From: Xylocopa sonorina
Lineage: Eukaryota; Arthropoda; Insecta; Hymenoptera; Apidae
Length of the DNA: 64,000 bases
Direction: 5' to 3'
NCBI RefSeq assembly: GCF_050948175.1
Contig: NW_027490167.1
Location: forward strand, 1,054,001-1,118,000
Position 1 is the first letter of the stretch; each line of letters opens with the position of its first letter. Below the pieces are notes generated by a model, which did no database searches, had not been told where the DNA came from, and saw only the letters and a program-made list of their open reading frames with translations. Below are positions 43,401 through 55,004 of this stretch, one piece after another. The position numbers were made by a program, and so were the translations under genes.

Positions 43401-45228
43401 CGAGTACCAAATCCAGCTTCCGATCGTGGAACATCCAAGCCGATCAGTCGATTTCCAAACCACGGTCGAAGCATTTCGATCACTATACGACGTCGTAAAC
43501 GAACTCCAGTTAACAACATTCAGTATCGCACAGATCTCCCTTGATTCTATTCCATGGTCCCGAATCCGAAAAATCCTCGAGGACCTATTTTACGAATCGA
43601 ACGTTCAAATAACGGTCTGTCAGGGGCTGATTCGAACTCCGCCAGTCCAAGATAGACTGAAAATAATACAGGAGAACCACGACACACCTGTGGGAGGCCA
43701 CAAGGGTGTGAATAAAACATACACTCGTATTAGGCAACAATACTTTTGGCCCAATATGAAGTTGCAAATCCAAGAATACATCGGCAAATGCAAAAGCTGC
43801 CAAACGGAAAAACTGGTCAGAGTAAAAACGAGACAACCTCTCACTCTAACCGATACCCCCGGCAGGGCTTTTGACAAAATCTCGATGGACGTTATGGGTC
43901 CTCTTCCCGAAACACCAGATGGTTTCACAAACATATTAACAATCCAAGACCTACTAACAAAATTCTCCGTCGCAATTCCCCTTAAAACCACCACGGCCGT
44001 AGACATTGCGGATGCATTGATTCGAGAGTTTATCTGTAAGTTCGGATGCCCCAAGGGCATACTGACAGATCAGGGCTCCAATTTTATAAATAGCCTGATA
44101 AAAGCCATCGCTATCAAATTCAGAATCAAGCAGTACAAGTCCACCGCATTCCATCCGCAAACGAACGGGTCCGTCGAAAGATCTCACCACGTCTTGGCCG
44201 AGTATCTGAAACACTATATCGAGTCGAGTAACGAATGGGAGAAATGGTTACCGTACGCGATGTTCGCATACAACACCAGCGTACACGAGGGTACGTTATA
44301 CACCCCTCACGAACTAGTGTTCGGTAGAATAGCTAGAACGCCATCAGCCACTCCTTTTCAAGACAACACCGAAAATGAGACATACAGCGACTATCTCATT
44401 CAACTCAACGAAAGAATTTCCAAATCGCAGGAGCTCGCCAAAGATAATTTAGATAACGCCAAACGCAGATCGAAATTCTATTACGACCGCAAAGTCAATG
44501 TCAAAAATTTCGAGGTAGGACAGTGGGTGTACCTTTTAAAGGAACCAAATAAGCATAAATTCCAAGCTCAGTATTCAGGACCCTACCGAATACTCGAAAT
44601 TTTAGGCAACTGCAACGTAAAGTTAAATGTAAAGGGTCGACATAAAATCGTACACACGAACAAAATTAAGCTATGTAAACGAATGCAAGGTATGCACAGT
44701 GTGAATGCGAATGAGTTAAAAATAAGAAAAACTGGAACTGTAGTCAGTGAATATAGTGTAAAAGACGCTGAAAGCGAAAGTGAACAAAGTGGAATGAACA
44801 AGTCAACGAGAAGCATCAACCGCGGTCCAGCGGTCATCCACCCTCGCCGGGATGAATCAGGAGAGAGCCTCCAACCCCTGCGACAGTCAACCAGTGGAAC
44901 CACGAAACGGGCCCAGCAGTCCGACACACGCTCCACAGACAAGAGATCTCGGCATTGCCGAGATTCTTTTTCCAAGGGGGGTGGTGTGACGTCAGGCGCA
45001 CCGCCTGCCACCCTCTGGCGCCAACCAGCATCCGCAGCATCCGCAACCGGGACACCGCTCTCCCGCCAGCACCTGTATCAGCATCCCCCGTACACGGGCC
45101 GCACGACGATTCGACGCCCCGAGACGAGGAGACAACGCTACGAGGATGAGGAATACCTCCCCGCGTACGAATCCCGATCACCTGCGATCACACAACCGTA
45201 CGCTTACTTTTCATACACGCGATTCTAG
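40375..45228 (+). CDS. pol: Pol polyprotein, intact (protease, RT, RNase H, integrase, LTR-encoded tail)
   Basis: Made as Gag-Pol by -1 frameshift. Protease: DTGA at 40561-40572 and the GILG flap-type motif at 40756. A Pro/Lys/Ser linker and a beta-rich segment (ISIPPRSNVGIKVRV) typical of insect Gypsy Pol follow. Reverse transcriptase starts at about 41728, with the first catalytic Asp at 42010 (FDLASGF) and YLDD at 42196. RNase H Asp codons are at 42643, 42841 and 42970. After a 200-residue spacer, integrase has an HHCC finger (His 43678 and 43699, Cys 43789 and 43798), D 43888, D 44068, E 44176 (D-X59-D-X35-E) and GPY at 44578. No chromodomain is seen. A basic tail (TDKRSRHCRDSFSKGGG) crosses the polypurine tract, and the last 80 codons lie in the 3' LTR. 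Confidence 0.97.
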   Translation, partial: RRWPPYPPRDRSRGPTANTNSRSEQFRRGSRRNAAINITGKASTPTVIIKSDHLICPTRFMIDTGAEINIIKRSALKSSARIDSSEIVIITGVTDGKTATLGTVNLVIFDRVVPFNVVEDNFPLKPNGILGSGFCKDAEISFLKKFIKWNGQKIPFVEDVEPTEEPSSRPETAPHLPAKNKQTSRTKSISPPTPPQSSPPPKRDAPAKSKPRTDKKAVSSKQRDQISIPPRSNVGIKVRVINSDIPEGIIPRINLAPGIFFGNALVRVVHGKAITRIINSSDRTIKIALPDVKLEPAQIMTPLHEEGSPSLFPIFSNSKKYAVSAAPIGSSHKREISTSISNQTSYSTRELPPSRCKVINKHRISYAQAVKTNVKRDAKSKSPLSPQTADSPQSRVDRILSLLRLDHLNKEEKEHVVRLVESSQHLFHIQGDKLGHTSATTHKIPTVDDRPVNVKQYRFPPAHKEEIRRQVEHFLQNDVISPSKSPYNSPLWVVPKKPDSLGNKQWRVVIDYRALNEKSVADAYPLPCITEILDQLGSAKYFSTFDLASGFHQIPMEPADAPKTAFSTPHGHYEFKRMPFGLKNAPATFQRLMDNVLSGLQGNEVFVYLDDIVIYASSLQEHRVKFEKLTKRLKEANLVLQPDKCEFLRREVSYLGHIISEHGVKPDPAKISAVKNFPRPQNAKQIKQFLGLAGYYRRFIANFSRIAKPLTNLLKKDAPFVWRNDQENSFVQLRDCLCEAPILQYPNFKQPFVITTDASAEAIGAILSQGPIGRDLPIAYTSRLLNTAERNYSTIEKECLAIVYAVHYFRPYIYGNQFKLVTDHRPLVWMNSVKDPSSRLVRWRLKLAEFDYEMVYKSGKTNLNADALSRNPARVFPLSHALDSEDDIFDVSPEVRRKYTTPAPPPTPVTSGTDVPTPDAPSLTDTSSTPHTTDNPEIYVPAPNEYIRREPLFKYSRDSLSTRRDNIVIFVTQSGHPYDAGAQELEKTGQFLPNENIVLSRSKVVKIENEYQIQLPIVEHPSRSVDFQTTVEAFRSLYDVVNELQLTTFSIAQISLDSIPWSRIRKILEDLFYESNVQITVCQGLIRTPPVQDRLKIIQENHDTPVGGHKGVNKTYTRIRQQYFWPNMKLQIQEYIGKCKSCQTEKLVRVKTRQPLTLTDTPGRAFDKISMDVMGPLPETPDGFTNILTIQDLLTKFSVAIPLKTTTAVDIADALIREFICKFGCPKGILTDQGSNFINSLIKAIAIKFRIKQYKSTAFHPQTNGSVERSHHVLAEYLKHYIESSNEWEKWLPYAMFAYNTSVHEGTLYTPHELVFGRIARTPSATPFQDNTENETYSDYLIQLNERISKSQELAKDNLDNAKRRSKFYYDRKVNVKNFEVGQWVYLLKEPNKHKFQAQYSGPYRILEILGNCNVKLNVKGRHKIVHTNKIKLCKRMQGMHSVNANELKIRKTGTVVSEYSVKDAESESEQSGMNKSTRSINRGPAVIHPRRDESGESLQPLRQSTSGTTKRAQQSDTRSTDKRSRHCRDSFSKGGGVTSGAPPATLWRQPASAASATGTPLSRQHLYQHPPYTGRTTIRRPETRRQRYEDEEYLPAYESRSPAITQPYAYFSYTRF
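44946..44964 (+). other. Conserved inverted repeat upstream of polypurine tract
   Basis: ATCTCGGCATTGCCGAGAT, 9-bp arms, ending 9 nt before the polypurine tract. It also encodes SRHCRD in pol. Confidence 0.7.
44974..44984 (+). other. Polypurine tract of Element 4
   Basis: AAGGGGGGTGG abuts the 3' LTR; the plus-strand primer. Confidence 0.92.
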
Positions 45229-46466
45229 ATTAAGCACTCTACACGAATCATGTACATACACAACCCAACACACACCTAAATATAAGCAGATATTTGTACA
45301 ATCATAATTTCTAAGTCGTATAGAATATAAGCTGCGATGCGCGCCCGCGCGCACTCGACGCTCGCGGCTCACGCTGAACGCGAGCCGCACCCCACTCCGA
45401 GTGGCCGCCCCACTCCGATCGTACGCCCCACTCACGGGGCCCAGCGACTCGCGCGCCACGCAACCCGAGGAGGTCGCGGACGCGCGACCGAGAGAAGAGT
45501 TCCTTCGAGTCCGATCTCCGAGACGGTTCTAATCTCAACCTCCGAGCAATACGCTCCCCTGCCACGAGCTATCAGCTCTCATGCAGCCGACTCTATCGCA
45601 TCTCCCTTAGCGGAGTCCTTATTATAACTTATTACTATTTCCATTTCATATTATATCGTTAGTTGATAGCTTAGACTTAGTAAAGTGTAGTAGGATAGTT
45701 ATATTATAGAATATACTCTTGTTTTACCAAATCCAAGTCTCTTTATTCGAATACAAGTTCCTTAAATTCTATTCCACGTGTACGCTCGCGATTCTTATTC
45801 AATTCACACGATTCATCTGCGACAGCTCTGTACGCTGGACAGTCTTTGAGCGCACCAACGCTCGACTGCTCTCGCTGCATTCCTATCGTATCCAAGGTAT
45901 CTTGAACAAGGATCGACCTCGGTAAGCCAGAGCGCACCATCGCTTGGCCGAGCCGTATTCCGTCCTAGTGCAAGCGCCTTTGATGAATCCCGAGCCTCCG
46001 AAAAGGCGTACACGACGCGCGGGTAGGAAAGAATATCTACGCCGTCTCATTCGCGAATACGCGAGTTGTACTTCCGGACATCCATACGTCTGCAACGCTG
46101 TTTCCGTCCCTGCGAAGGAGGTCTTCGCAGCCGTACGTCCAATTCGAATCCAGGATCGCCCGGTTCCAGCGCCAGTTTCCTCCAGCCGTAGCTCGCCTGC
46201 CTGGAGACTCATTCCCGTCGACGCTCCGCCGATCCAGCCGTACGCCGCTGCTATTCCGGTCACGGATCCACGGCGCCACAGATACCTGGAACGAGAGGCG
46301 AAACAGTATTAAGAAGACGTCGAAAGGTAAGTGTTAGGCGTAATTTTGGTTAGATCGAGTTCCGACCGCCAACGAACCCGGCCCCAGCGCAATTCGCGTA
46401 GGTTTTTCGGGAAAGGCTACGAATCGTGCCATCGGATCGAGCGCAAACGCACCTCGGGACGTGACA
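44985..46466 (+). repeat. 3' LTR of Element 4 (1482 bp)
   Basis: Same length and, as far as compared by eye, same sequence as the 5' LTR. Codons from 44986 to 45225 are the end of pol; the stop is TAG at 45226-45228. Confidence 0.97.
45983..46312 (+). CDS. Leader ORF copy in 3' LTR of Element 4 (109 aa)
   Basis: Intact duplicate of 38586-38915, downstream of pol. It would be translated only from a transcript starting in this LTR and running into array 4. Confidence 0.4.
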   Translation: MNPEPPKRRTRRAGRKEYLRRLIREYASCTSGHPYVCNAVSVPAKEVFAAVRPIRIQDRPVPAPVSSSRSSPAWRLIPVDAPPIQPYAAAIPVTDPRRHRYLEREAKQY

Positions 46467-46470
46467 CGCA
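46467..46470. repeat. Right target-site duplication of Element 4 (CGCA)
   Basis: Matches 37584-37587. Confidence 0.95.
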
Positions 46471-49400
46471 TTTACATTCATTTGAAGTGTATGCGAGGAA
46501 TACATAACACTTCGCAATGAATATTATATCTTATCATGAAACATAGAAATGAGATTCGATATCGCGTTCTAAGAAGCATTACAACTCTATTGCTACGACA
46601 CGTAGACATCTGCAAACGCTATTTCCTAGCAAGGAAGTGTCGCATTTATATTCATTTGAAGTGTAGACGTGGAATACATAACACTTCGCAATGAATATTA
46701 TATCTTATCATGAAACATAGAAATGAGATTCGATATCGCGTTCTAAGAAGCATTACAACTCTATTGCTACGACACGTAGACATCTGCAAACGCTATTTCC
46801 TAGCAAGGAAGTGTCGCATTTATATTCATTTGAAGTGTAGACGAGGAATACATAACACTTCGCAATGAATATTATATCTTATCATGAATCACAGAAATGA
46901 GATGCGATATCGCGTTTTAAGAAGCTTTAGAACACTATTGCTACGATACGTAGACATCTGCAAACGCTATTTCCGAGAAAGGAAGTGTCTCATTTACATT
47001 CATTTGAAGCGTAGACGCGGAATACATAGTACTTCGCAATGAATATTATATCTTATCATGAGATATGGAAATGAGATGCGATATCGCGTTTTACGAAGCA
47101 TTACAACTCTATTGCTACGGTACGTAGACATCTGCAAGCGCTATTTCCTGGCAAGGAAGTGTCGCATTTAGATTCATTTGAAGCGTAGACGACGAATACA
47201 TAGTACTTCGCAATGAATATTATATCTTATCATGAGACATAGAAATGAGATGCGACATCGCGTTTTATGAAGCATTACAACTCTATTGCTACGATACGTA
47301 GACATCTGCAAACGCTATTTCCTAGCAAGGAAGTGTCGCATTTACATTCATTTGAAGTGTATGCGAGGAATACATAACACTTCACAATGAATATTATATC
47401 TTATAATGAATCATAGAAATGAGATGCGATATCGCGTTTTAAGAAGCGTTAGAACACTATTGCTACGATACGTAGACATCTGCAAACGCTATTTCCTAGC
47501 AAGGAAGTGTCGCATTTACATTCTTTTGAAGTGAATACGAGGTATACATGAGACTTCGCAACGAATATTATATCTTATCATGAATCACAGAAATGAGATG
47601 CGATATCGCGTTTTAAGAAGTTTTAGAACTCTATTGCTACGATACGTAGACATCTGCAAACGCTATTTCCTATCAAGGAAGTGTCGCATTTACGTTCATT
47701 TGAAGTGTATGCGAGGAATACATAACACTTCACAATGAATATTATATCTTATCATGAATCATAGAAATGAGGTGCGATATCGCGTTTTAAGAAGCTTTAG
47801 AACTCTATTGCTACGATATGTAGACATCTGCAAACGCTATTTCCTAGCAAGGAAGTGTCGCATTTACATTCTTTTGAAGTGAATACGAGGTATACATGAG
47901 ACTTCGCAATGAATATTATATCTTATCATGAAACATAGAAATGAGATGCAATATCGCGTTCTAAGAAGCATTACAACTCTATTGCTACGACACGTAGACA
48001 TCTGCAAACGCTATTTCCTAGCAAGGAAGTGCCGCATTTATATTCATTTGAAGTGTAGACGAGGAATACATAACACTTCGCAATGAATATTATATCTTAT
48101 CATGAATCACAGAAATGAGATGCGATATCGCGTTTTAAGAAGCTTTAGAACACTATTGCTACGATACGTAGACATCTGCAAACGCTATTTCCGAGAAAGG
48201 AAGTGTCGCATTTACATTCATTTGAAGCGTAGACGAAGAATACATAGTACTTCGCAATGAATATTTTATCTTATCATGAGACATAGAAATGAGATGCGAT
48301 ATCGCGTTTTAAGAAGCATTACAACTCTATTGCTACGATACGTAGACATCTGCAAACGCTATTTCCTAGCAAGGAAGTGTCGCATTTACATTCATTTGAA
48401 GTGTATGCGAGGAATACATAACACTTCACAATGAATATTATATCTTATAATGAATCATAGAAATGAGATGCGATATCGCGTTTTAAGAAGCGTTAGAACA
48501 CTATTGCTACGATACGTAGACATCTGCAAACGCTATTTCCGAGAAAGGAAGTGTCGCATTTACATTCATTTGAAGCGTAGACGAAGAATACATAGTACAT
48601 CGCAATGAATATTTTATCTTATCATGAGACATAGAAATGAGATGCGATATCGCGTTTTAAGAAGCATTACAACTCTATTGCTACGATACGTAGACATCTG
48701 CAAACGCTATTTCCTAGCAAGGAAGTGTCGCATTTACATTCATTTGAAGTGTATGCGAGGAATACATAACACTTCACAATGAATATTATATCTTATAATG
48801 AATCATAGAAATGAGATGCGATATCGCGTTTTAAGAAGCGTTAGAACGCTATTGCTACGATACGGAGACATCTGCAAGCGCTATTTCCTAGGAAGGAAGT
48901 GTCGCATTTACATTCATTTGAAGCGTAGACAAAGAATACATAGTACTACGCAATAAATATTTTATCTTATCATGCGACATAGAAATGAGATGCGATATCG
49001 AATTTTAAGAAGCATTACAACTCTATTGCTACGATACGTAGACATCTGCAAACGCTATTTCCTAGCAAGGAAGTGTCGCATTTACATTCATTTGAAGTGT
49101 ATGCGAGGAATACATAACACTTCACAATGAATATTATATCTTATAATGAATCATAGAAATGAGATGCGATATCGCGTTTTAAGAAGCGTTAGAACACTAT
49201 TGCTACGATACGTAGACATCTGCAAGCGCTATTTCCGAGAAAGGAAGTGTCGCATTTACATTCATTTGAAGCGTAGACGAAGAATACATAGTACTTCGCA
49301 ATGAATATTTTATCTTATCATGAGACATAGAAATGAGATGCGATATCGCGTTTTAAGAAGCGCTAGAACACTATTGCTACGATACGTAGACATCTGCAAA

Positions 49401-50759
49401 CGCTATTTCCTGGCAAGGAAGTGTCGCATTTACATTCATTTGAAGCGTAGGCGAGGAATACATAGTATACTACGCAATGAATATTTTATCTTATCATGCG
49501 ACATAGAAATGAGATGCGATATCGCGTTTTAAGAAGCATTAAAACTCTATTGCTACGATACGTAGACATCTGCAAACGCTATTTCCTAGCAAGGAAGTGT
49601 CGCATTTACGTTCATTTGAAGTGTATGCAAGGAATACATAACACTTCACAATGAATATTATATCTTATCATGAATCACAGAAATGAGATGCGATATCGCG
49701 TTTTAAGAAGCGTTAGAACACTATTGCTACGATACGTAGACATCTGCAAACGCTATTTCCTAGCAAGGAAGTGTCGCATTTACATTCATTTGAAGCGTAG
49801 ACGAAGAATACATAGTACTACGCAATGAATATTTTATCTTATCACGCGACATAGAAATGAGATGCGATATCGCGTTTTAAGAAGCATTACAACTCTATTG
49901 CTACGATACGTAGACATCCGCAAGCTCTATTTCCTGGCAAGGAAGTGTCGCATTTACATTCATTTGATGCGTAGGCGAGGAATACATAGTATACTACGCA
50001 ATGAATATTTTATCTTATCATGCGACATAGAAATGAGATGCGATATCGCGTTTTAAGAAGCATTAAAACTCTATTGCTACGATACGTAGACATCTGCAAA
50101 CGCTATTTCCTAGCAAGGAAGTGTCGCATTTACGTTCATTTGAAGTGTATGCAAGGAATACATAACACTTCACAATGAATATTATATCTTATCATGAATC
50201 ACAGAAATGAGATGCGATATCGCGTTTTAAGAAGCGTTAGAACACTATTGCTACGATACGTAGACATCTGCAAACGCTATTTCCTAGCAAGGAAGTGTCG
50301 CATTTACATTCTTTTGAAGTGAATACGAGGTATACATGAGACTTCGCAATGAATATTATATCTTATCATGAAACATAGAAATGATTTGCAGCATCTCGTT
50401 TTAAGAAGCATTAGTACTCTATTGCTTCGATACGTAGACACCTGCAATCGCTATTTCCTAGCAAGGAAGTGTCGCATTTACAATCATATGAAGCATAGAC
50501 GAGGAATACAATACACTTCGCAATGAATATTATATCTTATCATGAATCATAGAAATGAGATGCGATATCGCGTTTTAAGAAGCATTACAACTCTATTGCT
50601 ACGATACGTAGATATCTGCAAACGCTATTTCCTAGCAAGGAAGTGTCGCATTTACATTCTTTTGAAGTGAATACGAGGCATACATGAGACTTCGCAATGA
50701 ATATTATATCTTTTCAGTAAACACAGAAATGAGGTGCGATATCGCGTTTTAAGAAGCTT

Positions 50760-53700
50760 TAGAACTCTACTGCTACGATACGTAGACGTCTGCAAACGCT
50801 ATTTCCGAGAAAGGATGTGTCGCATTTACATTCATTTGAAGTGCATTCGAGGAATACATAACACTTCGCAATGAATATTATATCTTATCATGAATCATAG
50901 AAATGAGATGCGATATCGCGTTTTATGAAGCATTACAACTCTATTGCTACGATACTTAGACATCTGCAAACGCTATTTCCTAGCCAGGAAGTGTCGCATT
51001 TACGTTCATTTGACGTGTATGCGAGGAATACATAACACTTCGCAATGAATATTATATCTTATCATGAATCGCAGAAATGAGATGCGATATCGCGTTTTAA
51101 GAAGCGTTAGAACACTATTGCTACGATACGTAGACATCTGCAAACGCTATTTCCTAGCAAGGAAGTGTCGCATTTACATTCATTTGAAGCGTAGACGAAG
51201 AATACATAGTACTACGCAATGAATATTTTATCTTATCATGCGACATAGAAATGAGATGCGATATCGCGTTTTATGAAGCATTACAACTCTATTGCTACGA
51301 TACGTAGACATCTGCAAACGCTATTTCCTAGCAAGCAAGTGTCGCATTTACATTCTTTTGAAGTGAATACGAGGTATACATGAGACTTCGCAATGAATAT
51401 TATATCTTATCATGAATCATAGAAATGAGATGCGATATCGCATTTTAAGAAGCTTTAGAACTCTATTGCTACGATATGTAGACATCTGCAAACGCTATTT
51501 CCGAGAAAGGATGTGTCGCATTTACACTCATTTGAAGCGTAGACGAAGAATACATAGTACTTCGCAATGAATATTTTATCTTATCATGAGACATAGAAAT
51601 AAGATGCGATATCGCGTTTTAAGAAGCATTACAACTCTATTGCTACGATACGCAGACATCTGCAAACGCTATTTCCTAGCAAGGAAGTGTCGCATTTACG
51701 TTCATTTGTAGTGTATGCGAGGAATACATAACACTTCACAATGAATATTATATCTTATAATGAATCATAGAAATGAGATGCGATATCGCGTTTTAAGAAG
51801 CGTTAGAACACTATTGCTACGATACGTAGACATCTGCAAACGCTATTTCCTAGCAAGGAAGTGTCGCATTTACATTCTTTTGAAGTGAATACGAGGTATA
51901 CATGAGACTTCGCAATGAATATTATATCTTATCATGAAACATAAAAATGAGATGCGATATCGCGTTCTAAGAGGCATTACAACTCTATTGCTACGACACG
52001 TAGACATCTGCAAACGCTATTTCCTAGCAAGGAAGTGTCGCATTTATATTCATTTGAAGTGTAGACGAGGAATACATAACACTTCGCAATGAATATTATA
52101 TCTTATCATGAATCACAGAAATGAGATGCGATATCGCGTTTTAACAAGGTTTAGAACTCTATTGCTACGATACGTAGACATCTGCAAACGCTATTTCCGA
52201 GAAAGGAAGTGTCGCATTTACATTCATTTGAAGCGTAGACGAAGAATACATAGTACTTCGCAATGAATATTTTATCTTATCATGAGACGTAGAAATGAGA
52301 TGCGATATCGCGTTTTAAGAAGCATTACAACTCTATTGCTACGATACGTAGACATCTGCAAACGCTATTTCCGAGAAAGGATGTGTCGCATTTACATTCA
52401 TTTGAAGTGCATTCGAGGAATACATAACACTTCGCAATGAATATTATATCTTATCATGAATCATAGAAATGAGATGCGATATCGCGTTTTATGAAGCATT
52501 ACAACTCTATTGCTACGATACTTAGACATCTGCAAACGCTATTTCCTAGCCAGGAAGTGTCGCATTTACGTTCATTTGACGTGTATGCGAGGAATACATA
52601 ACACTTCGCAATGAATATTATATCTTATCATGAATCGCAGAAATGAGATGCGATATCGCGTTTTAAGAAGCGTTAGAACACTATTGCTACGATACGTAGA
52701 CATCTGCAAACGCTATTTCCTAGCAAGGAAGTGTCGCATTTACATTCATTTGAAGCGTAGACGAAGAATACATAGTACTACGCAATGAATATTTTATCTT
52801 ATCATGCGACATAGAAATGAGATGCGATATCGCGTTTTAAGAAGCATTACAACTCTATTGCTACGATACGTAGACATCTGCAAGCGCTATTTCCTGGCAA
52901 GGAAGTGTCGCATTTAGATTCATTTGAAGCGTACACGACGAATACATAGTACTTCGCAATGAATATTATATCTTATCATGAGACATAGAAATGAGATGCG
53001 ATATCGCGTTTTATGAAGCATTACAACTCTATTGCTACGATACGTAGACATCTGCAAACGCTATTTCCTAGCAAGCAAGTGTCGCATTTACATTCTTTTG
53101 AAGTGAATACGAGGTATACATGAGACTTCGCAATGAATATTATATCTTATCATGAATCATAGAAATGAGATGCGATATCGCATTTTAAGAAGCTTTAGAA
53201 CTCTATTGCTACGATATGTAGACATCTGCAAACGCTATTTCCGAGAAAGGATGTGTCGCATTTACACTCATTTGAAGCGTAGACGAAGAATACATAGTAC
53301 TTCGCAATGAATATTTTATCTTATCATGAGACATAGAAATAAGATGCGATATCGCGTTTTAAGAAGCATTACAACTCTATTGCTACGATACGCAGACATC
53401 TGCAAACGCTATTTCCTAGCAAGGAAGTGTCGCATTTACGTTCATTTGTAGTGTATGCGAGGAATACATAACACTTCACAATGAATATTATATCTTATAA
53501 TGAATCATAGAAATGAGATGCGATATCGCGTTTTAAGAAGCGTTAGAACACTATTGCTACGATACGTAGACATCTGCAAACGCTATTTCCTAGCAAGGAA
53601 GTGTCGCATTTACATTCTTTTGAAGTGAATACGAGGTATACATGAGACTTCGCAATGAATATTATATCTTATCATGAAACATAAAAATGAGATGCGATAT

Positions 53701-54060
53701 CGCGTTCTAAGAGGCATTACAACTCTATTGCTACGACACGTAGACATCTGCAAACGCTATTTCCTAGCAAGGAAGTGTCGCATTTATATTCATTTGAAGT
53801 GTAGACGAGGAATACATAACACTTCGCAATGAATATTATATCTTATCATGAATCACAGAAATGAGATGCGATATCGCGTTTTAAGAAGCTTTAGAACTCT
53901 ATTGCTACGATACGTAGACATCTGCAAACGCTATTTCCGAGAAAGGAAGTGTCGCATTTACATTCATTTGAAGCGTAGACGAAGAATACATAGTACTTCG
54001 CAATGAATATTTTATCTTATCATGAGACGTAGAAATGAGATGCGATATCGCGTTTTAAGA
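50760..54060. repeat. 9/10-monomer higher-order repeat in array 4
   Basis: 50821-51240 recurs at 52387-52806 (1566 bp, 9 monomers). 51250-52320 recurs at 52990-54060 (1740 bp, 10 monomers). The extra monomer in the second copy is about 52807-52980. Confidence 0.85.
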
Positions 54061-55004
54061 AGCATTACAACTCTATTGCTACGATACGTAGACATCTGCA
54101 AACGCTATTTCCTAGCAAGGAAGTGTCGCATTTACATTCATTTGAAGTGTATGCGAGGAATACATAACACTTCACAATGAATATTATATCTTATAATGAA
54201 TCATAGAAATGAGATGCGATATCGCGTTTTAAGAAGCGTTAGAACACTATTGCTACGATACGGAGACATCTGCAAATGCTATTTCCTAGCAAGGAAGTGT
54301 CGTATTTACATTCATTTGAAGCGTAGACGAAGAATACATAGTACTACGCAATGAAGATTTTATCTTATCATGCGACATAGAAATGAGATGCGATATCGCG
54401 TTTTAAGAAGCGTTAGAACACTATTGCTACGATACGTAGACATCTGCAAACGCTATTTCCTAGCAAGGAAGTGTCGCATTTACATTCATTTGAAGCGTAG
54501 ACGAAGAATACATAGTACTACGCAATGAATATTTTATCTTATCATGAGACGTAGAAATGAGATGCGATATCGCGTTTTAAGAAGCATTACAACTCTATTG
54601 CTACGATACGTAGACATCTGCAAACGCTATTTCCTAGCAAGGAAGTGTCGCATTTACATTCATTTGAAGTGTATGCGAGGAATACATAACACTTCACAAT
54701 GAATATTATATCTTATCATGAAACATAGAAATGAGATGCGATATCGCGTTCTAAGAAGCATTACAACTCTATTGCTACGACACGTAGACATCTGCAAACG
54801 CTATTTCCTAGCAAGGAAGTGTCGCATTTACATTCATTTGAAGCGTAGACGAAGAATACATAGTACTACGCAATGAATATTTTATCTTATCATGAGCCAT
54901 AGAAATGAGATGCGATATCTCGTTTTAAGAAGCATTACAACTCTATTGCTACGATTCGTAGACATCTGCAAACGCTATTTCCTAGCAAGGAAGTGTCGCA
55001 TTTA

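Larger units (their letters stand above)
37588..46466 (+). mobile_element. Element 4: Ty3/Gypsy LTR retrotransposon, family 1, apparently intact
   Basis: Complete 8879-bp plus-strand element, opposite to the other three. Both LTRs are 1482 bp and I saw no difference between them. They share variants not found in Elements 1 and 2 (for example ggctacgaatcg near the LTR end, and gatagcttag in the AT-rich block). Gag and pol are uninterrupted, and PBS, frameshift signal and polypurine tract are all present, so this copy could be autonomous. It forms an 8.9-kb inverted repeat with Element 2. Confidence 0.98.

Noticed and set aside
44578..45228. Integrase chromodomain
   Set aside because: No chromodomain-like aromatic cage or fold pattern follows the GPY region; the tail is basic and proline-rich.
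43190..45228. Envelope gene
   Set aside because: There is no separate ORF between pol and the 3' LTR, and no signal peptide, furin site or membrane segment.
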